Shown here piece by piece: positions 39,421 through 50,800 of a stretch of 64,000 bases of DNA. The notes under the pieces are model-generated. The model had not been told where the DNA came from, made no database searches, and was given only the letters and a program-made list of their open reading frames with translations. The stretch covers positions 1,611,527 to 1,675,526 of the forward strand of contig CM043870.1 of the NCBI GenBank assembly GCA_023846275.1, given 5' to 3'. A program made the position numbers and the translations under genes. This stretch comes from Vanilla planifolia (Eukaryota > Streptophyta > Magnoliopsida > Asparagales > Orchidaceae). The number at the start of each line of letters is the position of its first letter. Within the stretch, counting starts at the first letter, position 1.

Positions 39421-40946
39421 AGATGGCATTTCCTTTTTCTAACTTTTGTTTTTTGGATTTACCAAAGGTTGCCAGGTGTATGGCTGAGATTCAACATATA
39501 TGCCTAAAAAGCATCACTTTTTTTGGTAAACCTTCACATAATGGAACGCGAATTGTTGTTCTCTAGAATACTCATTTCTTTTGCTCTGTTCATCATCTTC
39601 TTTGTCTTGCATCCTTGCTTTTAAAGGTGTTCCAAAAAGCATGAAGGGTATGAAACTCTATAGGAAACAATGAGGTGATTTTCAACAGTGCTTTATCACA
39701 AACAACCCATTTTTTGAATTATTGGGATGCACATGGAGAAGTATCCTACATTGATTGTTCAACAAGTTATGGTGATGATATGATAGCAATCGTCCTTATT
39801 TATTTGCTTAAATTTTCGGTTGATAAATATTATGCATTTTAGTGTACTGGATGCAATTTGGGTGTCCAAGATATTATTATCCTAATAAGAATGCACTATA
39901 TGTCTTGCAAGAATTCATTCAAAAAAAATTTTCAACTTCTCCCTTTCATCTAACGGTGCTCCCAATAAATAACTATCTTGTCCTATATTAAAATCCAAAA
40001 TTACTCGTTTTACATCCCATGAGAAAGGTTAAAACATTTATGTGACATTTAATCAAATAACTTTTCTAAAACAAAACCTTTTTATGGTTAAATAAACAAC
40101 CATCAATTTTCAATACTATACTTGTCATTTAATTTCCCACACTTTTTAGAAGAAGCCAACGTTTCGCTATAGTGTACTTACAATAACAGCTGTTTTGGAA
40201 TGACTCAAAATAAATAATTTTGGTCACAAAAATACTAATAAATAAATAATATTCCATCAAGTGGGGCGCACCATTATGCATTCAATACATCATTTAAAAA
40301 GTTCAAAAGAATTTTTTATTCTCACAACATATAATTAATATTTACATTCTTTTTTAATTAAAAAATTAAAGAATAATAATACCAAAATTTTCAAAATAAA
40401 TACTTTTCAATAATAGATTATTGAATCTACAACTTTCAATTAGTCTTTACATCACCTCTTCATTAAGTAACTTAGTATTCAACAATGATTCTGTTAAACC
40501 AACCTTAAACAAAAAAACCACTCCACAAATAAGAAATGATTGATTTATCAATAATGCTATTATGAATTAGTTTATAAATATGTACTTTGTCAAACCAAAA
40601 TAAGTAGAATCAAACTGATTTTACCTACAAGTATGTGTGAATCGGTCTTTAGTGAATGTATTTACCTAATATTACTTCTTTACAAATATAATGGTAATCA
40701 AATTGGGTATAAGAGATTCCAAATCTGACCAAATGATTCAACTAAACTTGATAAATCTAAGGACTATAATAAATTATAAACAAATATTGATCTACACATC
40801 AACAATGGCATAGAATTGCCTAAGGTGAACTTGGTAATACAAAATGCAAGGGGAACAAATAAATTAGTAGAAATGTGGACCAAAACTTGTAAACAAAAGA
40901 GTAAAATGATGCAAAACAACGAATACACAATCTGACCATCATCCTA

Positions 40947-41012
40947 GCTAGCCTTATCCTTGTAGTTTATTAAAACAAAGCTAGCCTTATCCTTGTAGTT
41001 TAGTAAAACAAC
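40947..41012. repeat. 33-bp tandem duplication in the right arm
   Basis: GCTAGCCTTATCCTTGTAGT plus 13 bases occurs twice; the left arm has one copy. Confidence 0.85.
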
Positions 41013-41165
41013 TGTATTTTAATCACATTGGAAAAAGGTTCTTAAATAATCTTTCTTGGTATCCATAGATGAATGAAAAGAAGAATTGACATACAAACTA
41101 AATTTTCAACAGAGAAGACCAGTTTGAATTTCAAGGATTTGGAGGAAAACAAAGTATAAACTTAC

Positions 41166-41257
41166 ACATTTGGTCCACCAGAACTTTCTTCAGAGATTTT
41201 ATACAGCTTCCCATGCATAACGTATTCATATTTGTCCGCAAGCGACTTTTTCTGACC
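41166..41257 (-). CDS. NRPB8: RPB8 exon 3
   Basis: The acceptor is tttcag|GGTCAG and the donor is AATGT|gtaagt. It encodes [20 protein letters not shown] and then [10 protein letters not shown] plus two bases of a Val codon. It is too short to appear as an isolated open frame and was found by family similarity. Confidence 0.94.
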
Positions 41258-43049
41258 CTGAAAATATAAAGATAAAAATATCACAGCAATATTGTTATGC
41301 AGATGTTAGAAACAAGAGAGGAACTATTTCCAATTTCTCTCTACAGGGAGAATGGAACTAAGATATGAATGGAATTAACTGAACGCATGCTAAGACAACG
41401 AAAAAGTTCATTTTAGATTGTGACTTTTCAAGAAATACAACTGGAAAAAAGAAAACATAAGCAGAGATGGAACTTGGAAATGACGAGAATTGTGTCATTG
41501 TAATAATTGCACATTCGAGATAATATCATAAAGCATGCTAAGGAACTTATACTGATTTTAAATCAGTTGACAAGAACCAACACATATAAGGAACTACAAG
41601 GCTGGCATCCAGCATGAAAAAAAATAAGGTGCTGGCCTAATTCGGGCACAAAAGCCAATTTCTCCTGTGGCGAGTTATCTTGATATTGAGCTAGATTGGC
41701 AATATACAAGCTTAACCTCTAGCTAACTGTCTCTAACCAAAACAACTAGCCTCTCCATTCAATCAAAATCAAGCAAAATGGCATAGTCTAACAATGAAGG
41801 CTTTAGTTCGGGAGGAGTGCACCTTTAAATTTCAAGGAAGTGGATGAATAATATAAGGATGAATGACCGGTTTTGATTGGGGATTTTCTGTCCATTTTTT
41901 TTAAAGCATTTAAAATGCTATCTCCAGCTGGATCCAGCCTCTTTTAACATTAAATTTCCTTTTTTCTCTCTCTTTCTTGTTTTCTTTCATTAACAAATCT
42001 AGCTTGAGGAAGCACTTAAATCAAATATCATAGCTGAAAATAAGCATAAAAGTTTTACATAAAATCTCAAATCCTTCTAAATTATTACAGCATTAAATGA
42101 TTCTTATTCTCACTTGCACTCAATTCTGTTTTTCCCGTGCATCATATCGAGTGAATTTAAAAATATATATTAGCAAGGCATGAAACGGCATGGTTCAACA
42201 GGCAGAAATAACATGCTGCGAACTAATGTTTGCAAGCATCAAATAAAAAACAAATATAATCAGTGGAAATAATACATAGTCATATAATGCAAAGATTTGT
42301 TTCTTTTCATGTATTTATTTTATCTTTCTTGTCTTTTATCTTTTCTTTTCTCTATCATTTGTTATCTTTCTTTGTGTTTTTTGTTTCCTTGATATCCCTT
42401 GATTTTGCCATACCAACTAAATTTGGTTTTGTGGTTATCTTATTACCTTGCATATTTCAGATGTAAGATCGATACTATTCTTGCAACTGAGCCCTTAAGT
42501 CTTTCACTAGAGCAACAAATTGCCCAGTAGATCAGATCTCCTGTTTGCACCCAATGTCACTCTGCAGAGAAATCATCCATTTTCCAATATCCCAATTGTC
42601 TCGTTTGCACCTGACATAACTTCCAGCTATTTTCAGTTATAGTGTAGCAGGCCCACCAAACTTCTACAAGGTTCACTGTCAAAACCCATATCATATTTTA
42701 GGAAAACACCTTATCTTGTCATTTTTCATTTCTTCCTTACCTTATCTAGTTCTAAGTATGTTGCACACTAAAATCACAATCACTCTCATCACAGGATCTC
42801 TTTGTCTTGCGGGAACTCCTTGCTCTCTTTTAAATAGTGTGCAACAATAAGGAATTCATCTCATGTCACATCTTGCATCTCCTCTTTCTTTTACCTTTTT
42901 ATTGTATGTCATTTTCTTTTATTTTTACCAAATATCATCATAGTTTTTTTTCTTATTTTCTTTGTATGTCATTTCTTTTTTTTTCTCTTTCTTAATTTTA
43001 TATTACTCTCTACAAATTAATTATTTCAAATACTTCAAATTTTAAGGTG

Positions 43050-43160
43050 TTACAATTTTAAAATTGCAACTTGTCAAATTTAAGTTCCATTATCACTATT
43101 AAATTAAAAATTTAACTAAAAAACAAACCTCAAATTTTAAGGTGTTACAACTCCTCTCTC
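43050..43160 (-). mobile_element. Two LTR-start fragments, - strand
   Basis: On the - strand TGTAACACCTTAAAATTTGA occurs twice, about 85 bases apart (near 43130-43150 and 43053-43072). This matches the TGTAACACCCC...AAATTTGA start common in plant Ty3/gypsy (Tekay/Del-like) LTRs. The second of these continues with the same text as the + strand LTR pieces at 44.1 and 44.3 kb. Confidence 0.5.
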
Positions 43161-44092
43161 TTATAAAAAACTCATTCTTAAAATTTTAGAATAATTCAAA
43201 GTATATTTCATATCTTTTCTTCATAATTCAATATACACAACTACAAAAATCTTCCAAATTTTAGTCAATATTTAATGTACATATAAAATGATATAATAGA
43301 GCTGTTGAAATAGGTTTTATAAGACCTAGTGTTTTCCATTAGAAACATCTGCACTTGGGGAAAGAAAGACGATAGACTAAAAGGAGTCAAGCCATTATAA
43401 AGAGTAAAATACTTAGTATTATATAGTGATGAGTGAATGAATCAGTTAATGATAAAAAAATGTTTTGACTATGAACTCACCATTCAAGTGATTAGACAAA
43501 ACTTTGGAATGAATTATAATTGCATGTTGAGGATATTCTCGACTTAGAGATAAGGGTACCAAATATTTTCTTGTGACATTTTGAAAATTAGAAAAGTTGT
43601 AGCTTCATACAAGTACAATTTTTTATTTAAAGGGTGTAGCACCCTAGAACCATGTCATTCGGGATAATCAAAGTAGTAGTGAACTCTCCCAAGATAGTGA
43701 GATTTTAGATTGATTAATGAAGGCATGATTCTTTGGTTGGGAGGAATAACATAAGCTTAAGATAGAACTAAGCCTAATAATTTATTATACTAACACTCGA
43801 TCAATTTGAAAAACATGAAATTTTTCACAACTTTGTGGATTGGTGAAAATAACCAAGAGAAGAATAGAGAAGAACATAGAATTTCATAAAAATTATTAGT
43901 AAACTAGGTAGAGCCAAGATGAGAAATTTTCACCAATGCAAGCATTGATTTGTGAACGAAACAATAATTAAACTTTGAAAAATTTCTAAGGCTATGTACA
44001 TTGAATTATGAAAAATAATAACCAAAATATCTTGAATTATTCTAAAGTTTCAATAATAAAATTTTTATAGATGGAGTAGTAATGTCACTAAA

Positions 44093-44325
44093 TTGAGGTT
44101 TAATTTTTTTTAATCAAGTTTTTAATTTAATAGTGATAATAAGGCCAACTTCTGAAAATTTACACATTTAAATAAAAAACCATAGTGACCGCTATAGTAA
44201 ATAAAGTCACCAAATACACAAATATTGGATTTTTATTAAATAGCCAAATTAATGGAGAAATATGTTGTGATATCATTTCAATGAGTGGTCACATTACGAA
44301 CAAATTTTTTAAAGAACTTGAGAAG
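44093..44325 (+). mobile_element. LTR fragment, + strand
   Basis: This piece is a diverged direct copy of the sequence starting at about 44341. Shared words include AATAGTGATAATAAG, AAATATTG and GTGATATCATTTCAATGAGT/GTGATTTCATTTGGATGAGT. It lacks the TGT start, which points to an older, truncated LTR copy beside a newer one. Confidence 0.55.
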
Positions 44326-44326
44326 T

Positions 44327-45675
44327 TGTGACGCTCCAAAATTTGAAGTTTGATTTTTTTAATCAAAATTTGGATTAAATAGTGATAATAAGATCTAATT
44401 TTAAAAAGTTATCATTTTTATTATAAAAGTTGTATATTTAAAAGATTGCTGAATACATAAATATTGAATTGTTATAGAAAAGGCAAATTTATAGAACTTA
44501 GTGATTGTGATTTCATTTGGATGAGTAGTTTGATCAGCAGACAAATTTTCAAAAGAATTTCAAAATCAACAGAAATTTTCATAACAAAATATTTTCCTAA
44601 GAAAATTATTAACAATATCAAATGATACTAAATAATTAAGATCAATATATGAAAATAAAGATTTCAAAAAGTAGAATAACCTAAAAAAAATAATGAATTT
44701 TTTATAATCATTTAGTTTAATATATTCGAAACCACATAAGAAAGAAATGAACTTTGAAAAAAAGATATGTAACAAGATAATTTTCTAAAATATGCTATGA
44801 CTTTCAATGACTACTATCAAAAACCAAGTGGGCATACAATGCCACGATCGAAAAGAATGGAAAGTGAGGTTGGGAGTGAACAGGCAAGCTGGGAAAGTAG
44901 ACAATAAAGAACTTCTCTATGAAGTGACACTACATGCAAATGGGAGATTCGGTCCACCAGATAGTGTGCAGCTTCAACAAAAGGCTTTTAATGGTGAGGA
45001 TACAACATGAAATAAGAAAGGTAATTAAATAACCACAAATATTGATTTGGTTAGTATGAGATGTTCAAAGAGGAACAGCAATGGAAATGAAAAACAAAGC
45101 AAAAAAGATACTGATAATAAAGAGAATGATTAAAGAAATACAAGAAAAAAATGAGAGGAAGATTAATAGATAAATAAGAGAAAAATAAAAGAAACAAACA
45201 AAAGAAAAATGTTGCATCATATGATATATGCGTTTTAATACTTGATTATATTTATTTTTGAATGATATTTGAAAACTTCAATTCATAACATGTGCTCCTG
45301 CTTACCAAGCCAATGTGGCTTAACCCATGCTTATCATACGTTTTTCAAGTACCCCGACAATGGTACACAAGAACGAATAACTTGAATTAGAGTGAAGGTG
45401 AAACTTATTTATCATTCTAATAATTTGGAATGATTTGAGACTTGATATGAAACTTTTATTATTATGCTTTGTATTTTAGATATGATAATCGATTTAAAAT
45501 GTGTCCACCAATAAAGATAAACCACTTCTATCAAGAAAGGTAAATCCTTCCACAAAATAGATTTTTTTGATACAAGAAAACAAGAAAAGAAAAGAATAGA
45601 TCTAAATGGAGATAACATTAACAAATTTTTGAAAAAAAAAGAACAAAAAACCGCCGATCGATTCAGGTCGTTATA
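44327..45675 (+). mobile_element. Ty3/gypsy-type LTR (about 1.35 kb)
   Basis: The block starts TGTGACGCTCCAAAATTTGA, one or two changes from the typical TGTAACRCCCCAAAATTTGA start, and ends GGTCGTTATA, close to the usual GGTCGTTACA end. A degenerate primer-binding site follows directly. No gag-pol domain was recognised downstream, so the internal region is decayed or deleted. It is antisense to RPB8, inside intron 2. Confidence 0.6.
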
Positions 45676-45678
45676 AAG

Positions 45679-45693
45679 ATGATATCAAAGACA
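45679..45693 (+). other. Degenerate tRNA-Met primer-binding site
   Basis: ATGATATCAAAGACA resembles TGGTATCAGAGCCA, the initiator-Met primer-binding site of plant LTR retrotransposons. It stands three bases after the putative LTR end, as expected. Confidence 0.5.
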
Positions 45694-47893
45694 GTTTTGA
45701 TCCTGAAACTTGTGAGTCATGCGTCCACTATGCTTCCAAGATTCACTTATCAGTTGAAAATCTTAACTTTTAAGTAATTAAGGAATCAAATAAGAGTGAC
45801 CTTATGAGATCATTAGGCTCACATACACCCCTATGAAATCAACATTAAGCAAGTAAAGAGAAAGAAAATATAGAGATGGAGAAATTTTAAGAGGTATAAA
45901 AATCAAAGTGTAAGAAACATTGATAAAGAGAAGTGAAAGCACAATAAAGTACAACCATAACTTATTATTTGAGATTAGTTATTTATAATCTTGACCATTT
46001 AAAATTTTCATCCACAAGTTTAGCCCATAATTGTCTCAGCAATCTACGAGTTCTATTTCAAGCCTGTTAGTTGAAAGGTAATATTTATTGATCAAAGCTC
46101 CAAAGACCATTTGTTTGAAAAACTCTTACAATACCTTACCTAAATTAATTTAATTTGCATAAATCTTTTATCTAAGATTGGTAATAAATATATCACTCAT
46201 GCAAAGAGGAATGGTCAATCCTTCACCAAGGCTCTACTACTTATGAAATAATCAAATTGCTCAATAAATATATCACTCAAGCAATAAATTCTACAAAAAG
46301 AGTGTGCAAAAATGAGCTCTTATAAGGCATGGCATTTAGCAATAAACTAATATAATTTCTATCATCCTTGTAAAAGGAAAAGCAACAAAAAAAAGCTAAA
46401 AATAAAGCCTAATTGGTTGTAAGGGTAGCAAAGCTCAAAGTTAAGAATTATAATAAGCAAAAATAATTTAAAAAAATAGAACTCGTAATTTAGAAATAGA
46501 ATTGGTCAATTAAACATCGAGGGTCAACATCACTTCAACAGCATAAACTCATCAAAAATTTTCTTAAAAAAATGAGTGTTGAGGGCTTTTGCAAAAACTG
46601 CCTCATACAGCCAAAAACATTGATTAGCAGGGGAAAAAAAAGAGCTAAAAAGCATTTGGTCATACAAGAAATACTATTTCAAATAAAGAAAATGAAAAGA
46701 CTACAAAAAAAGGTTGAAATGATAATAGAAGTGGAAGTACATCTCAAAGTAAATCAAACTTAAAAAGAACATGCTTGAAATGATTGAATACAGAATAAAC
46801 AAACCATGCATGCCACTCGCCTAACTTGAAATCAAGAACATTGTTTCCTAAAATGGTTGCCTGACAATACAGATATGAGGCAAAAAAAACTTTTTCAGGT
46901 TTCAGAGGTTCTAATGTGGAATTCCTACGCAAAATCGCATTCAGCAAGCAAAAATTCTTTTTTTTTAGGAAATCAAGTGATACATGTTGTCAAATTTCTC
47001 CACAATGATGGATAACAGTAAAGAAATTCATGGATAAATAAAAATATAGTCATGACTAACAGATGAAATGCAAGTCAGCAAGGCTACAAAACCTTTGAAG
47101 ATACCCAGTAATATGCCAAATCACTTCAAGTCGATGGGGTTTGTAGTAAAATGAGTGCTAACTACTTTTATAGGGTTTTCTAATATAACACAAAAATATT
47201 TTCAACTTAAAAATGTGGAAAAACATGAGCTACAAGCCAGAGAATTCTGATGGTCACATGAACTTCTTCTTAATCATTCAAAAACAATTGTTGAACGCTG
47301 AAAGTTCCTCTACAATGGCCCACTAAATGTCTTGATCTCATCTCCTTCACACCCATCATGCAAAGAACCTAACTGCCCAAAAATCTTTCCAATTTTTATA
47401 CTTCGAAGTATTAAAAAATGGTTATAAAGTCTGATAAAATTTGCTTTATGCATTGACATGCTAATTACACATACTATTCAATTGCCTGATGTTTTCCATA
47501 TAAAGACTTTCTATGTTTACATTACCACATGGAGGTCTGCAATTACACTTTTAATTTCCATGTCAAAGGTAATAGACTTGCACCCAAACTATACTTGCTC
47601 TTATTTCATTTTATCACTTTTGAATATGGCCTCATAATATATGATGTTTCTAAACAGTAAATGTTTTGTGACACACCATTCAGTTCGGAAATAAAGACGT
47701 TTACCATATTGAATGTTTCCAGCAAGCAGAGTTTCTCCTAATCTGCAATTAAATTCCTAAAAATAAAAAGTTCATCTACTTATCTCCACCTCATTTGACA
47801 CGTAAATAAAGAAAAGCATACTAAATCTAACAAAGCAATGAAAACTTCGACGCAAAAAAAGTTTTCTACATTTCAAGAAGAAATAGGCCGAAC

Positions 47894-48051
47894 CTGCATA
47901 AAGTAGCCTGAGTCAGGAGTACCGTCCAAGTTAAGAGATGGTGCTAAAACCATTGTGAATTTTTCCCCAACATGAAGAGGATAAATCTCTGTATTAACAT
48001 CAAGCTGCATGTACATATCAAACTGCTCGCTGCGCGCTTCGATGCGGGACA
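47894..48051 (-). CDS. NRPB8: RPB8 exon 2
   Basis: The acceptor is ttgaag|TG and the donor is ATGCAG|gttcgg. It encodes [20 protein letters not shown] and on to [10 protein letters not shown], the central OB-fold strands of RPB8. The open frame runs some 20 bases past the donor. Confidence 0.95.
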
Positions 48052-48232
48052 CTTCAAGCAATCAATAAGAAATATGTTTACTCACGATCGAAAATATTCA
48101 ACTAATTAATCTAAGGGCAAGAACACATAGCTATCTTTTAAAATTAGGGTCAAAATCAATGGTAGGCTGCTGAAGTTACCGAACTTCTTCGAGCATGCCG
48201 ATGCATAAAAGAATCGATGGACTTAAACAAAC

Positions 48233-48305
48233 CTTTGTCAAATTTTTTGCCGTCAGGGTCGATTCTGGACACAGTAAAGATATCCTCAAATAATAGCTCA
48301 ACCAT
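48233..48305 (-). CDS. NRPB8: RPB8 exon 1
   Basis: The start codon is the ATG at 48305-48303. The exon encodes the first beta strands, MVELLFEDIFTVSRIDPDGK, then KFDK plus one base of a Val codon; the donor is AAAG|gtttgt. DNA upstream of the start is more GC-rich than the surroundings and probably holds the promoter and 5' UTR. Confidence 0.94.
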
Positions 48306-48540
48306 CCTGACCAAAGAAATCCGATGGGGAGGGATTAGGCGGCGTCCGGCGGGCTAACTTCGAGAGAAGGTGAGCAGAATGCACCAGTAGATTGAGAGAA
48401 AGGGTGGGAGGGGAAGACGGAAAGATGCTAAGGTACGAACTGTTTGGCGTACCACGGTTGGCTATTTCCGAACGTAGACTGAGCCCGAATAACCTAACCC
48501 AATGCACATAAGTGTGCTTGTTTGACAGCACTTGTATTAA
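48306..48540 (-). promoter_or_regulatory. Probable RPB8 promoter and 5' UTR
   Basis: This roughly 230-bp stretch is more GC-rich than all DNA beyond it. It lies directly before the RPB8 start and contains no transposon signature. No certain TATA box is seen, as is common for housekeeping genes. Confidence 0.45.
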
Positions 48541-49900
48541 TTAATTTGAGATTAAATTAAATCAATTATAACTGTATTAATAAAATAAAAAAACTTATAT
48601 TTAAATATTATCTCAGGTCAAAATAGGTTAAAATAATTTTATGTTTATCTGTTATATTGAATTAGATGATATTAAAATAAATTTATATTTGATAATTATT
48701 ATAAGTTAAGTAATAATTTAATATAATTTTAATTAATGTAAGTTTTAATATTTTAAATTTATTATCATAATAATTTATGTCAATTTAAAATAATATAATA
48801 AATAATTTTAATATTTTACTAAATAATAATAATATAATATAATATGCTATAAAATAATATTCACTTAAATATGATTACTTGTATGATAGTTGTATTTTAA
48901 ATTATTATTTACCTAATTATTATATATTAAAAATAATATTATTATTATTAAATTTTAGTAAAATTTTTTTATACATTTTATTATTATTATTACACACCTA
49001 AAACAAATACAACTTTTTAACTATAGTTAAAACATACAAGTCATTAAAAAATATTACATTTGATACAAGTGTTATTAAAAAAAGTAATTATTTAACAAAA
49101 TATATTTAAACATTTCTATTAAAATATTATGTATTTATTAAATATGTCATTAATAAATTTTAAATAAATCAATGAAAATGTAAATTTATTAAAATATCTC
49201 AAACATTTTTTCACTTGAAAATTACATTACTTTTTAATATTAGTTTGACAACAATTTTTTTCATTAAATTAATATTGATAATTTTGATTAAAAAATACAT
49301 TGCAAAGTCTAATAAGATAATTATCTAATTGTATTTTAAAAAGACAATATTGTAAAACAATGAATTTCAAATATTATTATAAATGTAATATTAATGATAT
49401 GTCTATATAATAATTGATAATATAACCAAATTTTATCAACCCACAAACTTATAAAATTGACATTGAGCAATTTCAACATAAAAAAACATGAAGTCAAATT
49501 ATTTAAAAATAAAATAAATTAATGTATAGAGAAATCTTTATAAACTATTCAAATGTATATTATTTAAGTAAAATCATAGTTGTTCCAATATCAACTTATA
49601 ATATTTCGATGTTATTCTTGCAAATGTATAATAATAGTAGTCAATGATTTGTAGCATCAAAGTATATATTTTCATTATAACAATATAAAATACCTGAGTA
49701 GTCTATATTTGTTACATGATTGTTGTTCTAACATAGTCTCCTATAAATTCACTTCTGATCCCAACATAAGCCAAATTGTTTTCTTGTCATAATGATACAT
49801 CATTATTATCATCTTATAGTTCTTATGTTTTATGTTAAAACATACATCATTCTCACAATATTTGCCAATAACGTCGTGTAAAACACCACAAATCAATATT
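48541..49900. other. Very AT-rich DNA
   Basis: There are no genes, but many short AT words, ATT/TAA runs and poly-A/T. It may be the 3' flank of the Harbinger remnant. Confidence 0.6.
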
Positions 49901-49929
49901 ATATCTAATTGTATATTGATTATGATGGC

Positions 49930-50800
49930 TTCATATTTGTTAATACTTTAAACTTTCTTTTAAAAATATTGAATGTTCATTCAACAACATTTTTGAGTTA
50001 TGTATGATGGTGATTATACAACTCTTGCTTGTTATCATATCTATACAGTTGTATTGTATGATATTCATCAAGAAGATGCCTTAAACCTCTAATAAGTGTC
50101 ACAAACTTGTCAGTATTTGTATAGTCAAAATCAACAAGAAAATACTTTTTGTGAAGCATAATAAACTTATCTTGTTCTACAACCCATTCAAGTATACATA
50201 TGTTTGCAACAGATCTTTCTCACCCTAAAGTAACATAAATAAATTGTCTTTCAAAATTCATTATGACAAAAACATTTTGTGATACAAAATATTTCCTATT
50301 TTTGTATTTGTTTTGTTTGTGCCTACTAATAATTTCTAGTACATATGTCCCATCTAATGCATATCCTTGAAGTATGGAAAAAAATTTTGGGTTGTCTCGT
50401 ATATGATGGGGATAAGTAATAGTTTTTTATAGAAGAACAAATAAGTTGGGTGCAAGTGCTAGAATGGCTTTAACTACATGATGAAAATTCTAACTTACAA
50501 CCTTCAAGAGAGTGTTGCAAAGACTCGTACATTTTTATAGCTATCAACTTGTGCAATAACTTGCATAAAAAAATTACTTGATTAGTTATTGGTATATACT
50601 TTGTGGTGAATATTAAATCAGGTTATGTTAATAAGTTAACTAATCATTGAAAAGCTTGTGCCAAACATTCGAAAAAGATTAGGCTCATCCAATCATCATA
50701 AGTTCTATCATACATTTGATGAAGCCATAATTTCTTAATAATTTTCTTAAATTTTGCATTTCTTCATCAAGTGTTCACAAATCGTTAAACAATATCTTTC
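49930..50800 (-). mobile_element. PIF/Harbinger transposase pseudogene
   Basis: Reading the - strand and allowing frame changes, the parts of a PIF/Harbinger (HARBI1-like) transposase appear in order. A helical N-terminal part is followed by FFPYFKD-like text, then YALDGTYVLEIISRHKQNKY (about 50360-50300, first catalytic Asp of the DDE triad), NVFVIMNFERQFIYVTLG, KYFLVDFDYTNTDKF (second Asp), RYDNKQELYNHHH and NVVE*TFNIFKRKFKVL (about 50000-49950, the catalytic Glu region). Stops and frameshifts make it dead. Terminal inverted repeats and the companion Myb-like gene were not identified with confidence. Confidence 0.72.

Larger units (their letters stand above)
36611..41081. repeat. 4.5-kb inverted-repeat structure filling RPB8 intron 3
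   Basis: The left arm (about 36611-37245) and right arm (about 40432-41081) are inverted copies, aligning over some 640 bases with small gaps. For example, TGCAAGGGGAACAAATAAAT at 40841 is the reverse complement of 36803-36822 apart from scattered changes. The right arm has an extra 33-bp tandem copy at 40947-41012. The 3.2-kb middle contains a broken Copia element. The outer ends lie about 85 bases from exon 3 and 185 bases from exon 4. It could be a transposon with long terminal inverted repeats or two copies of one repeat in opposite directions; no clear target-site duplication was found. Confidence 0.85.
41258..47893 (-). other. RPB8 intron 2 (6.6 kb)
   Basis: The intron contains LTR fragments (43.0-45.7 kb) listed separately. 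Stretches 41258-43030 and 45700-47890 show no recognisable coding domain; the latter may be remnant internal DNA of the same LTR element. Confidence 0.8.
36314..48305 (-). other. NRPB8: RPB8 gene, complete, four exons (shared RNA polymerase subunit)
   Basis: This gene encodes RPB8, the small OB-fold subunit shared by RNA polymerases I, II and III (and, in plants, IV and V) in the nucleus. The CDS joins 48305-48233, 48051-47894, 41257-41166 and 36425-36314 on the - strand: 435 bases, 144 residues, the usual plant length. Each intron has GT..AG ends, and split codons rejoin correctly (G|TG Val, phase 0, GT|A Val). The protein starts MVELLFEDIFTVSRIDPDGK, continues through [32 protein letters not shown] and [16 protein letters not shown], and ends [13 protein letters not shown]...[14 protein letters not shown], all family-typical. 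Introns 2 and 3 are 6.6 and 4.7 kb and full of retroelement remains. No damage is seen in the exons. Confidence 0.96.

Noticed and set aside
44807-45010. 67-codon + strand frame
   Set aside because: It lies inside the proposed gypsy LTR and shows no motif.
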